DNA of 64,000 nucleotides from Cupriavidus oxalaticus (lineage in GTDB: Bacteria > Pseudomonadota > Gammaproteobacteria > Burkholderiales > Burkholderiaceae): positions 2,170,001 through 2,234,000 of the forward strand of contig NZ_CP038635.1 in assembly GCF_004768545.1 (NCBI RefSeq). Reading direction: 5' to 3'. The notes beneath the pieces were generated by a model, which saw nothing but the letters and a program-made list of their open reading frames with translations, had not been told where the DNA came from and did no database searches. The translations under genes were made by a program, and so were the position numbers. Below are positions 1 to 7,229 of the stretch, piece after piece (the stretch's first letter is position 1; each line of letters opens with the position of its first letter).

Positions 1-65
1 CGCTCCTTTTGGGATTAGCCACCCGGGCGTCACGAGTCCGGTGTGGCAAGGTTGAATAGCCTTAA

Positions 66-95
66 ATTATAGCCCGGCGCCAACGGGGCGCGCAA
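66..95 (-). promoter_or_regulatory. Sigma70-type promoter facing left
   Basis: On the minus strand a perfect -10 hexamer TATAAT (positions 71 to 66) lies 18 bases downstream of a TTGCGC -35-like hexamer (95 to 90). It sits just after the asparaginase stop codon and points out of the left edge, so it probably drives a gene lying before the window. The -10 is exact and the -35 matches only in part. Confidence 0.45.
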
Positions 96-109
96 GCGGC
101 AAGGCTGGC

Positions 110-1102
110 TCAGGCTTTGGCAAAGGCGGCCTGCAGGCGCACGGGATCCCGTGCCAGCGCAGGATCCGCCGCAAGCGCCAATGCCAGCAGTACCCTCGCC
201 TTATACGGATTCAGGTCCGAGGCGGAGACAAAAACGCCATCGGACGGGCTGGGATGCGCCGGAATCGCCACATGACCTGCCCCGGTGCGCGAACTGCGCA
301 CCACCGCCACTCCGGCGGCGGCGGCATCCACCAGGGCCTCCGCCAGCACTTCGTGTATCGAGCCATTGCCGGCGGCGGCCACCACCAGGCCCGCCACGCC
401 AGCCTGCACCAGCGCATCGACGGCGATCCGGCCCGGCTGCGCGTAGCTCGCCACGATCTCGACCACCGGCCATGCGCCCGGCATCGGACCGATCGCCCAT
501 GCCTGCCGGGGCGTGCGGGCAAAGCCCACGTAGTCGTCCTGCACCAGCCCGAGCGGCCCGCACTGGGACACGAAGGCATCCACCGCCGAGGTATGCGCCT
601 TGGCAACATCGCGCGCCGCATGGATCTGCTGGTTCAGCACCACCAGCACGCCCTTTCCGCGCGCATCCGGATACGCCGCCACCCGTACCGCGTCGAGCAG
701 GTTGAGCGGCCCGTCGGCCGACAGCGAGGTGGACGGCCGCATCGCCGCCGTTATCACCACCGGGACCGGGCACGCCTGGGTCAGGTGCAGCGCCATCGCC
801 GTTTCTTCCAGCGTATCGGTGCCGTGCGTGATCACGATGCCCGCCACATCCGCCTGCGCCGACCAGTGCTCGACGCGAGCGGCCAGCGCGACCCACAGCG
901 CAAAGGTCATGTCCTTGCTGTCGACCTGCGCCACCTGCTCGGCTTCGATCCGTGCCACCGACTGCAGCGCCGGCACCGCCGCAAGCAACGACGACACAGG
1001 CACGGTGGCCGCCTGGTAGTGCGCGCTGCTGGCGGGGTTGCCGGAAGCGCCGGCAATGGTGCCGCCGGTAGCCAATACAACGATGCGAGGCAATTGGGTC
1101 AT
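110..1102 (-). CDS. L-asparaginase (type I/II asparaginase family)
   Basis: Predicted to hydrolyse L-asparagine to aspartate and ammonia. The 330-residue protein has the usual family length. The first threonine motif ATGGTIAG is at residues 11-18, with Thr15 the expected nucleophile. The second motif, [10 protein letters not shown], is at 91-100, with Thr95-Asp96 the expected catalytic pair. No signal peptide is visible, so a cytoplasmic enzyme is more likely than the periplasmic AnsB form. Glutaminase side activity cannot be judged from sequence. It is transcribed away from lexA, and the two share the region 1103-1382. Confidence 0.9.
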   Translation of the reverse strand: MTQLPRIVVLATGGTIAGASGNPASSAHYQAATVPVSSLLAAVPALQSVARIEAEQVAQVDSKDMTFALWVALAARVEHWSAQADVAGIVITHGTDTLEETAMALHLTQACPVPVVITAAMRPSTSLSADGPLNLLDAVRVAAYPDARGKGVLVVLNQQIHAARDVAKAHTSAVDAFVSQCGPLGLVQDDYVGFARTPRQAWAIGPMPGAWPVVEIVASYAQPGRIAVDALVQAGVAGLVVAAAGNGSIHEVLAEALVDAAAAGVAVVRSSRTGAGHVAIPAHPSPSDGVFVSASDLNPYKARVLLALALAADPALARDPVRLQAAFAKA

Positions 1103-1233
1103 GGATGCTGGGGCTCAGGAAACAGAAGGGAATACATGCGCCGGGCGATGGAATCGCGATTGTAACGGCGGACTTCCACCGGAATGGCCCGCGCCGAGGC
1201 CGATCGGTTCACGCGCGCCAGCAAAAATTCTGC

Positions 1234-1261
1234 TTGCGCTGACGCCGATACTGTATAAAAT
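1234..1261 (+). promoter_or_regulatory. lexA promoter
   Basis: TTGCGC (1234-1239) and TAAAAT (1256-1261) form a sigma70-like pair with a 16-base spacer. The -10 overlaps the first SOS box, which is the usual arrangement for LexA autorepression. The hexamers are read by eye; the start site is not known. Confidence 0.5.
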
Positions 1262-1266
1262 CACAG
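1251..1266 (+). promoter_or_regulatory. SOS box 1 (LexA operator)
   Basis: CTGTATAAAATCACAG matches the gammaproteobacterial/betaproteobacterial LexA operator pattern CTGT-N8-ACAG exactly at its outer bases. It overlaps the predicted -10 of lexA, which fits autorepression. Confidence 0.88.
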
Positions 1267-1270
1267 CATA

Positions 1271-1286
1271 CTGTTTAAACATACAG
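1271..1286 (+). promoter_or_regulatory. SOS box 2 (LexA operator)
   Basis: CTGTTTAAACATACAG is a second CTGT-N8-ACAG site, starting 20 bases after the first, so about two helical turns apart and on the same face. Tandem operators in front of lexA are also known from Escherichia coli and suggest cooperative or tight autorepression. Confidence 0.85.
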
Positions 1287-1382
1287 TGCCCGGCCCGCCG
1301 GATGCAGGATTTCGGGGACCGCCCAGTCCGTTGGGCAGCCCATCCAACCCTGCCCAGCGCGCCCGCACGGAACGGCGATCCC

Positions 1383-2039
1383 ATGGCGACCCTGACACCC
1401 CGGCAGCAGCAGATTTTCGATCTGATCCGCAATACGATCCGCCGTACCGGCTTCCCGCCGACGCGTGCCGAGATTGCTGCCGAATTTGGCTTTTCCTCGC
1501 CAAATGCCGCGGAAGAGCACCTGCGCGCGTTGGCCCGCAAAGGCGTGATCGAGCTGACGCCTGGCGCCTCGCGCGGCATCCGCCTGAAGGTTTCGCGCAG
1601 CGACTCGGAAATGCCGGACCAGTTCTCGCTACCCATCCCCGGCGTTTTGCAGCTGACGCTGCCGTTGGTTGGCCGCGTCGCAGCCGGCAGTCCCATCCTT
1701 GCCGCCGAACATATCGACCGCCAATACCAGGTGGACGCCTCGGTCTTCGATGAACGCCCCGACTACCTGCTGCGCGTGCGCGGCCTGAGCATGCGCGACG
1801 CCGGCATTCTCGACGGCGACCTGCTCGCCGTGCGCCGGGCCAGCGAAGCGCCCAACGGCAAGATCGTGGTGGCGCGACTCGGCGACGATGTCACGGTCAA
1901 GCGCCTGCAACGGCGCGGCGGCCATATCGAGCTGATCGCGGAAAACCCGGACTTCGCCAACATCATCGTTGAACCGGGGCGCGAAGAGTTTTCGCTGGAA
2001 GGCATCGCGGTCGGCCTGATCCGATCCTCCGGCTTCTAG
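1383..2039 (+). CDS. lexA: LexA repressor, SOS response regulator
   Basis: Represses DNA-damage genes and self-cleaves when bound to RecA filaments. The 218-residue protein has the N-terminal winged helix-turn-helix (about residues 1-65), the Ala101-Gly102 cleavage bond in the VAAGSP motif, and a Ser136/Lys173 catalytic dyad (GLSMRDAG and VTVKRL). The ATG at 1383 gives the conserved [10 protein letters not shown] start; a longer open frame upstream runs through the operators and is not coding. Two SOS boxes lie 97-132 bases upstream. A small basic gene follows 113 bases downstream. Confidence 0.97.
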   Translation: MATLTPRQQQIFDLIRNTIRRTGFPPTRAEIAAEFGFSSPNAAEEHLRALARKGVIELTPGASRGIRLKVSRSDSEMPDQFSLPIPGVLQLTLPLVGRVAAGSPILAAEHIDRQYQVDASVFDERPDYLLRVRGLSMRDAGILDGDLLAVRRASEAPNGKIVVARLGDDVTVKRLQRRGGHIELIAENPDFANIIVEPGREEFSLEGIAVGLIRSSGF

Positions 2040-2152
2040 CCGGTCACGGCAGGCGCTTCGCCTGCGCGGACCCACCCGCTTCCATTGCTTTGCAGACGCC
2101 GCCCGGCTTGCCGGGTGTTGACCCCGCTTTTGCCTGAAAAAGAGGTGCAACC

Positions 2153-2320
2153 ATGCCGCAAACCCACCACGTCGCCGCCCGCCGCCCGGTCAAGCCGGTG
2201 CCCTTCCGCCAGTGCAAGGGCGTGCGCGTCTATCAGGGCGCGCAGCGCCGGACCATGGTAGGCAGCATGGCCGCGATCTGCAGGATGCTTGAACTGGAAA
2301 CCACTAGCAAGCTGGCCTGA
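2153..2320 (+). CDS. Small basic hypothetical protein downstream of lexA (55 aa)
   Basis: An ATG preceded by an AAAGAGGTG ribosome binding site opens a 55-residue frame. The first half is rich in Arg, Lys, His and Pro, and the second half could be helical (MVGSMAAICRMLELE). It lies 113 bases after lexA on the same strand with no obvious terminator between, so co-transcription with lexA is possible. Its TGA stop abuts the stop of the convergent lipoprotein gene, forming TGATCA. I do not recognise the family, and no function is assigned. Confidence 0.6.
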   Translation: MPQTHHVAARRPVKPVPFRQCKGVRVYQGAQRRTMVGSMAAICRMLELETTSKLA

Positions 2321-2704
2321 TCAGCTACGCGCGCACGCCTTGGTTTCCGTCTCCAGTTCTTCCGGAGTCATCTGCGGGAACCATGTATTAGTCTTGCGCA
2401 ACTCGACCGCCGTGCCATCCGGCCTGGCGGTCAGCGAGATCAGGTAGGCATACGCAAATTCGCCACTGATCTTTGGCTGTCCGATCCGGATTTCCATCTG
2501 GTTCTGTGCCGGCAGGTTGACCATCGTGGCTTCGTCGCCGAGATTGTTGCGCAGGCATTTGGCAACGTCAGCCATTTTTGCCGGCGTGAACAAGCGCATC
2601 GGCGGACGCGCACGAATATCTTTCTCCGATGTGCCGGTGGCGCATCCGGCCATCATCGCGGCCACTGCCACGCCAGCCCCTATTACCGCTGCTCGAAAGA
2701 ACAT
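2321..2704 (-). CDS. Putative lipoprotein, hypothetical (127 aa)
   Basis: The chosen ATG at 2704 has a strong AAAGGGG ribosome binding site. The protein opens with a lipoprotein signal peptide (MFFRAAVIGAGVAVAAMMAGC), with the lipobox MAGC placing the acylated Cys at about residue 21. The rest is a small globular domain with NLGDEATMVN and ISGEFAYAYLISL segments and a Cys close to the C-terminus. A longer frame up to 2842 lacks a good start. It is likely outer-membrane anchored. I do not recognise the family. Confidence 0.75.
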   Translation of the reverse strand: MFFRAAVIGAGVAVAAMMAGCATGTSEKDIRARPPMRLFTPAKMADVAKCLRNNLGDEATMVNLPAQNQMEIRIGQPKISGEFAYAYLISLTARPDGTAVELRKTNTWFPQMTPEELETETKACARS

Positions 2705-2829
2705 ACGACCCCTTTGGAATGCAAGGCGCGTATGGTACAGGAGCCACATCGATTGTGGGCGTCGCTGGCACTGAAAGGAGCGTCCAAGACGATGACGCAG
2801 GGATCTCCATCCCCTCCGCGCAAGCGCGT

Positions 2830-2961
2830 TTAGCCAGGCCACGCCAGGAAGAGTAGGCCCAGCCCGAGCACCACCGCCGCGAGGATCAAATAGTGGCGCC
2901 AGCCGTGCCTCGGATCACCGGTACGGTATGCATGATGGGAATGAGGGATGTGAGGTCTCAT
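2830..2961 (-). CDS. Small single-span membrane protein (43 aa)
   Basis: A 43-residue frame starting at an ATG at 2961 has a His/Arg-rich hydrophilic N-terminus (about residues 1-23). One clear transmembrane segment follows, YLILAAVVLGLGLLFLAW (about 24-41), ending two residues before the stop. The ribosome binding site is weak, which lowers confidence. The hydrophobic block is well formed and read in the GC3-rich frame, which argues for a real microprotein. Function unknown. Confidence 0.45.
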   Translation of the reverse strand: MRPHIPHSHHAYRTGDPRHGWRHYLILAAVVLGLGLLFLAWPG

Positions 2962-3207
2962 GGAGCGAATTGCCGAAAGCTCTTATCCCATCGTAGCCCT
3001 TTAAGGCCAAGTCGTCCCGCTCGCGCAGCGTCCGCAGCATGCCGCAGCGCCGCCGTCTATTCCGATTCTCTAAGTGCAGTTCGCCTGCATAGGAAGCTGG
3101 CCGAAACGCCGCGCGTGTAAGGCGGCAGCACTGGTAAGCGCCAACGCGCCTGAGATGGCGAGTTGGTCGGCGAAGGAATCAAAATGCTTCGGAGTGGCCG
3201 CATGAGG

Positions 3208-3447
3208 CTACAGCCCGGTCTTAGTGTTCTCGACGCAAGCCTTTGCGTAAGCAATTGCTTCAGCCATCGCCTCTTCCTCGCTATTGAACGTGGCTTTGAT
3301 CTTGTGTCGCAAGCCTGGGACAAACTCGTTTGCGTGATCGATTCTGCGCTCGAACAATACCGATGCCTCCCAGGATCCAGATTTCGACTTCCAGACCGTG
3401 CAGTGGCAGAAATACTCCCCTTCTTCGACCAAGGCATGGCTCGACAT
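3208..3447 (-). CDS. Small hypothetical protein (79 aa), strand-helix architecture
   Basis: The ATG at 3447 has a GGGAG ribosome binding site 8 bases upstream, preferred over the farther in-frame start at 3522. The protein has a beta-rich first half (YFCHCTVWKSKSG, WEASVLFERR) and a C-terminal amphipathic helix (FNSEEEAMAEAIAYAKACVE). Two other small proteins in this accessory stretch, ending at 6022 and 7453, show the same layout. No known domain is recognised with confidence; a small DUF of the dsRBD- or HicB-like shape is possible. Confidence 0.6.
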   Translation of the reverse strand: MSSHALVEEGEYFCHCTVWKSKSGSWEASVLFERRIDHANEFVPGLRHKIKATFNSEEEAMAEAIAYAKACVENTKTGL

Positions 3448-3480
3448 GGCGCGCTCCCATCGTTTCAGAGGAATCCTAGC

Positions 3481-3624
3481 ATGATGAAAGAACGCCCCAT
3501 CCGCTTCAACGGCAAGCCTCATCGCCCTCGTCCATCTGCTCGGTCACCGCACTCGGTCGCATACCCGCCAGCGCAAAACGCACGAACGGAATTTCCTCCC
3601 TTCTCGGCCGTCTCTTCGCAGTAG
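3481..3624 (+). pseudogene. Possible remnant of a phage-type ASCH-domain protein
   Basis: An ATG-ATG start at 3481 follows a GAGGAA ribosome binding site. The first residues, MMKERPIRFNGK, resemble the MKERPI opening common in small phage-encoded ASCH-domain proteins (known from the family, not searched here). After this the frame becomes a run of Pro/Arg/Ser without domain character and stops after 47 residues, as expected after a frameshift or deletion. This is a tentative relic. Confidence 0.3.
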
Positions 3625-3790
3625 TCCAGCGGAGAATGGCTTTTTATGGCACGGCCGATATTCCCACTTCTACTGGTCGGCTTACCGCGCCGAGCAAGCG
3701 ATCGACGAGCGCCATAAAGTGACTCGCGACAGTATTGTGCGCTGCATCACAATTCATAACGAAGCTCTTGTGCGATGCGGCATATGATGT

Positions 3791-3902
3791 GACGGGGGAC
3801 CTGTAGTAAGAGCCTTGGGCCCATGCAGCCAAGGCCTCATATCTGTTTTGACGGGGGAATTTCGGTAGCCCAAACGGGCCTTGGCCTATGCAGCCAAGGC
3901 CC
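3791..3902 (+). repeat. Tandem imperfect repeat, two hairpin units
   Basis: Two units of about 59 bases start at 3791 and 3850 with the same GACGGGGGA. Each ends in a hairpin with the shared ATGCAGCCAAGGCC segment. Hairpin 1 pairs GCCTTGG (3812-3818) with CCAAGGC (3829-3835). Hairpin 2 pairs GGGCCTTGG (3876-3884) with CCAAGGCCC (3894-3902), a perfect 9-bp stem with a 9-base loop. A strong AAGGAGGG ribosome binding site (3951-3958) and an ATG (3967) follow, but the frame behind it is doubtful. Structured leader, small RNA or mobile repeat are all possible. Confidence 0.55.
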
Positions 3903-4183
3903 ACTCCATTCTGTGCAAGCGGCGAGGTCAGCGAATACACCCGACGGCAGAAGGAGGGATCCGCCAATGGGTAGCAGCGCCGCTGTTCTCGCCCTGCAGG
4001 ACATCGACGCGTGTCGGCCCGAGGTGAGCAAGAAATGTTTGCGAGGCAACGGAGCCCCCTCGCCTACCCACAGAGAACGCGCAAATCGGCACGCGCCTTC
4101 AGAGCGATCGGCGCCCACTGCTTGCCTGCCCGTAGCTTCGCTACATACGTTGGCTCATAGCACCGCAATTCATGCGCCGGAGT

Positions 4184-4468
4184 TCAGGATGCCTGGCGGC
4201 CGACCGCGATCAAGCGGGGCCTACCTTCAACATCCTCGATGCGCGGCAGGGCGCCCGAAGCAATGTTCTGCCGAACCGCAGCCTTCAATTCAGGAACATC
4301 CCAACGCCCCTGCTCGATAGCACCCAGAGCGTCGCCAGTAACTGCGAATCTCCCGCCACAGGCAGCGCAGCGGTATATTTGACTACCGCGCAGGCGATCT
4401 TGTCGGTCAAGCCAGCGTCGCGCGAGTGCAGCGCATAGTAAGCAAGGCACGGTTTTGGTTGAACTCAC
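4184..4468 (-). CDS. Hypothetical protein with a zinc-ribbon-like cysteine pattern (94 aa)
   Basis: The frame opens with GTG at 4468 (MSSTKTVPC). Two cysteine pairs, CLLC (about residues 9-12) and CAAC (about 34-37), are spaced like a four-Cys zinc ribbon. A helical segment (LGAIEQGRWDVPELKAAVRQNIA) and a basic tail follow. This suggests a small metal-binding or nucleic-acid-binding protein, but no family is recognised. It stands alone, antisense to a doubtful plus-strand frame. The start codon is uncertain because the ribosome binding site is poor. Confidence 0.55.
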   Translation of the reverse strand: MSSTKTVPCLLCAALARRWLDRQDRLRGSQIYRCAACGGRFAVTGDALGAIEQGRWDVPELKAAVRQNIASGALPRIEDVEGRPRLIAVGRQAS

Positions 4469-5308
4469 AGTGTGTCCCCGGCGATTGTCAAATCGGCCTT
4501 ACGGCCGGCCTGCGTCTTGCAACCTGCTTGGGGTCAACATCAGGCACAGCAGGAGATTGGTGGTCCAATCCGGATGCAATGGTGCGCCTGGCAGACCCTC
4601 ATCGTCACGGTAGCCTAGGCCTAAGTTTCATTTAAGAAACGTGCCCTGATCTGTTTGCGACACAACAGAGTCAACCAGTGCTGTGCCGTGCCGCACAACG
4701 AGGGATGGACAATTCCCGGCGTGGGCCATCGATCACCCCCTTGAGGTGTGGCTCGCCGTCGGTGCTTGGGCTGCGCTGGACGACACCACCATTCGTTTTT
4801 CCCTGCGCTGACGGCCCATGCCAAGCAAAGCGCTACCTCTGGATGTGCCGGCCCTCACGGACGAGGAGTCGCGCGACATCGGCCTGCGCATGCGCAATCC
4901 GGACGTAAATGACCTGCTCAACTCCTTTACTCGTATCAGATTGCCCTGCAACTGTCACAGGAAGACGCCCTGACTTTCGCGCAGGTCATGGACTGTAGCA
5001 GGCGACGACCGTGGAAGCCTTGAACCTCGCCGCAGACCTGTCAGGTACGTGCCCGACATGGTGCAACAGGATGAGCTTCGAGCGGAATTCGAGCGCCTGA
5101 AGAAAGGCGACGACTAAACCCCGAGAGCGGAGCGCCGCGCGTGTGAGAACCAGGCGTGACAGCCGGCAGAGACCGGCACGCTTACAAACGTAGCAGGAAC
5201 AAACATGACCAAGTACGGAAAGCTGGATTGCCTCATCTTGCGTTCCTTTGGCGAGCAGTCGGCGCAATTTGCTTCCACATCCGCGACCTTCTGTGCGCTC
5301 CAGGCCTG
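4469..5308. other. Gene-poor interval
   Basis: Apart from the frameshifted remnant at 4818-5117, no convincing gene, RNA or repeat is seen here. An ATG at 5205 with an AGGAAC ribosome binding site begins MTKYGKLDCLILRSFG, which looks protein-like for about 15 residues. It then runs antisense into the lipoprotein gene and loses character. Confidence 0.4.
4818..5117 (+). pseudogene. Frameshifted remnant of an unknown gene
   Basis: An ATG at 4818 opens a sensible frame (LDVPALTDEESRDIGLRMR, then NPDVNDLLNSF) that stops at 4973. A plausible continuation appears in other frames: YQIALQLSQEDALTFAQVMD at about 4929-4990, then a segment ending with DELRAEFERLKKGDD and a stop at 5117. The pieces are polar, helical and coherent in style, as if one gene of about 100 codons had suffered one or two indels. 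The family is not recognised. Confidence 0.35.
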
Positions 5309-5770
5309 TCAATCGTTGCCACGATCTCCGCCTCGACCTCTACCGCCGTCGCCCCCGCGATTTCCTCCACGGTCATCAGCGCGGTTGCCGCCGCGGCCAC
5401 TGCTTCTGTCTTCGCCACGCTCGGCGCGGCGGTCCGAGCCGCGATTCTCCGCTCGCTCATCGCCGCGATTCCACCCACGCTTCTCACCGCGGTTTTCGCC
5501 TTGATTTCCACCACGATTCCAACTGCGGTTGTCACCGTCGTTCCAATCGCGGCCCCTGCTGCGTTTCTCGTCCCGGTCCCAGCCGCGATTCCAGTCACCA
5601 TCCCATTTGCGATTACCGCCGTAGTACCTGGCGCCGCTCCAATCAGAGTAACCTCCGCCGTAGTATGGGCGCGAGTATCCGCCGTGGTAGTAGCCGTCAT
5701 CGTAGGGAGCGACAGCACAGCCGGTGAGAAGTGCTGCCGTAGCTACGGTGAGCACGAGAGGGGGTTTCAT
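5309..5770 (-). CDS. Putative lipoprotein with an Arg/Gly/Asp/Asn-rich repeat tail (153 aa)
   Basis: The ATG at 5770 starts a lipoprotein signal peptide, MKPPLVLTVATAALLTGC, with lipobox LTGC (Cys18). A Tyr/Gly-rich segment follows (GYYHGGYSRPYYGGGYS, about residues 27-43). After it comes a tail of roughly 100 residues of degenerate Arg-Gly-Asn/Asp units such as NRGG, DRGG, RAE and SW. The tail is low complexity and probably disordered, with balanced Arg and Asp/Glu charge. The encoding DNA is correspondingly periodic. A surface-exposed or envelope-associated role is inferred from the lipobox only. A longer upstream frame to 5887 is not supported. Confidence 0.65.
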   Translation of the reverse strand: MKPPLVLTVATAALLTGCAVAPYDDGYYHGGYSRPYYGGGYSDWSGARYYGGNRKWDGDWNRGWDRDEKRSRGRDWNDGDNRSWNRGGNQGENRGEKRGWNRGDERAENRGSDRRAERGEDRSSGRGGNRADDRGGNRGGDGGRGRGGDRGND

Positions 5771-6021
5771 GGTGACCTGCGTTTGCGGTTGGCGAATTTG
5801 CCGCAAGAATACCGACGGGCGACTCCCCCAGTTGTAAGAAATCGTGTCCCGTTGATGATCGTTCATGGCGTGCATCGCCACAGCCATCGGGGTTGATGGC
5901 GACGTCGAGGAGGAACTGGTCCTGGATCCCCTCTTCGCCGGACCCGATCACCGGCGCCGGCGCGCGGGACGCCCGATCCGTCGGTGTGGGTGGTGGGGTT
6001 CAGGAGGGTCGAGCGACAGAC

Positions 6022-6243
6022 TTAAAACTCGAGTTCTTTCAGCGTCCTGGTGGCCAGGTATGTCGCAGCTTCCTTCGCCTCATCTCTAGTTGGGAAATCC
6101 TCCACGGTTTGGTGTGGCACTTCTGCATCCGGCTCTTCTTCCAAACGGCGGATATACACATACCCTCTGAACCGTCCAGGAGCGGTCTCCATAACCGCTA
6201 TCCGGGCCACATGCGTGTCCGTGGCAAAAAGCTCATCTTCCAT
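6022..6243 (-). CDS. Small hypothetical protein (73 aa), strand-helix architecture
   Basis: The ATG at 6243 follows GGAGG by five bases, which decides this start over the GTG at 6255. The protein has predicted strands (THVARIAVMET, RFRGYVYIRRLEEE) followed by a C-terminal helix after an FPTRDEA turn (AKEAATYLATRTLKELEF). The layout matches the small proteins ending at 3208 and 7453. No named domain is recognised. Confidence 0.65.
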   Translation of the reverse strand: MEDELFATDTHVARIAVMETAPGRFRGYVYIRRLEEEPDAEVPHQTVEDFPTRDEAKEAATYLATRTLKELEF

Positions 6244-6303
6244 GGCAGCCTCCACTTCTAATGTCTCAGGATCGTAGCATGATCAAATCCCCCAGGAACC
6301 GCT

Positions 6304-6828
6304 ATGAAACGACTGACCGAGACCACGCTGGACGGTGAGGGCGGATGCATCCTGTCGGATTGCGAGCAGTACCGGTACCGCCTCTGGCGCGCCTGGGACG
6401 ACAACCGCCCAGCGCTCGGCTTCATCATGCTGAACCCGTCGACGGCCGACCACCACGTCAGCGACCCGACCATCACCAGGTGCCTGCAGCGCGCGCTGGC
6501 CGGCAAGTATGGCCGGCTCGAAGTCGTCAACCTGTTCCCACTGCGATCGACGGATCCGGATGGCCTGCTGAGTCATCCGGATCCGCTCGGAGATCCGCCG
6601 GGTCGCAACGACGGCGCTGTCATGGATGCAATCGATGGCTGCTCGACGGTCATCTGCGCGTGGGGATCGCACAGAGCGGCACCGGCGCGTGCGGCGGAAG
6701 TGCTGCGAATCGTCCGCATGTGCGGCCGCGGCAACCTGCTTTACCACCTCGGACTCAACCATGACGGCAGTCCAAGGCATCCGCTCTACGTCGCGGCCAC
6801 AGTCCAACCGCGGCCGTACACCGCCTGA
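6304..6828 (+). CDS. DUF1643 domain-containing protein
   Basis: The 174-residue protein matches the DUF1643 family in length and motifs: RYRLWRAWD early, then GFIMLNPSTAD (about residues 40-50), DPTITRCLQRA and VVNLFPLRSTDP (about 75-86), and AWGSH (about 119-123). The family is common in phages, plasmids and genomic islands. Its biochemical function is not established. It stands alone on the plus strand, next to decayed fragments, in keeping with acquired DNA. Confidence 0.9.
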   Translation: MKRLTETTLDGEGGCILSDCEQYRYRLWRAWDDNRPALGFIMLNPSTADHHVSDPTITRCLQRALAGKYGRLEVVNLFPLRSTDPDGLLSHPDPLGDPPGRNDGAVMDAIDGCSTVICAWGSHRAAPARAAEVLRIVRMCGRGNLLYHLGLNHDGSPRHPLYVAATVQPRPYTA

Positions 6829-6972
6829 CCGGACCCGCGAAATATCATCGAGACAACCCCGCAACACAGGGATGCATAAATCCGAGCGCGGTACCCTGCC
6901 CGATCTACACGCCTACCCAGCAATTACAGCGCGGGTCTACGACCGGAGCAAAATGGTCAGACGCAAGGCACT

Positions 6973-7119
6973 CTAGAGCCGTGCAGCGTCAAGGCGGAGC
7001 GTCTCCGATTCATAGCCCGGGAACTTAGCGTTGTGCGTGACCTTCGCACCAGGCGCCAACCGCGCTTGAATTTCCGCGACCAAGTGCTCGAGCTTCTGCC
7101 AGTCCTTCGCGCCCGCCAT
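6973..7119 (-). pseudogene. Truncated N-terminus of a restriction-endonuclease-like protein
   Basis: An ATG at 7119 behind a very good GAGGAGAG ribosome binding site encodes 48 residues. WQKLEHLVAEIQARLAP, then KVTHNAKFPGYESETLR, resembles the first 40 or so residues of Mrr/PD-(D/E)XK-type restriction endonuclease-like proteins, which usually continue with an IDV core. Here the frame ends a few codons later at TAG, so the catalytic part is missing. This is probably a deletion remnant beside tRNA-His, although expression as a short peptide cannot be excluded. Confidence 0.5.
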
Positions 7120-7175
7120 GTTCTCTCCTCATTGTTACGGAAAAGTAACATGAGACCGGGGCGAGATTGGAAGGC

Positions 7176-7194
7176 TATTCCCACCGTGGGAATA
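7176..7194. promoter_or_regulatory. Perfect 19-bp palindrome, operator-like
   Basis: TATTCCCACCGTGGGAATA has two perfect 9-bp arms around one central base. It lies 57 bases upstream of the truncated endonuclease-like gene and just beyond the tRNA-His terminator. The short arms and near-zero loop fit a dimeric protein operator better than an RNA hairpin. No regulator gene is next to it, so the protein that bound it may have been lost or is encoded elsewhere. Confidence 0.5.
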
Positions 7195-7229
7195 TGGCGG
7201 GAACAGACCACTGTATGGATGTCCAGAAA

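Noticed and set aside
3967..4320. 117-codon plus-strand frame behind AAGGAGGG
   Set aside because: The ribosome binding site is excellent and the first roughly 20 codons read acceptably. After that the composition decays, and the frame lies opposite the zinc-ribbon-like protein. Kept only as context for the tandem hairpins.
5205..5504. 99-codon plus-strand frame starting MTKYGKLDCLILRSFG
   Set aside because: Only the first 15 or so residues look like protein; the rest is Pro/Arg/Ser-rich antisense of the lipoprotein repeat tail.
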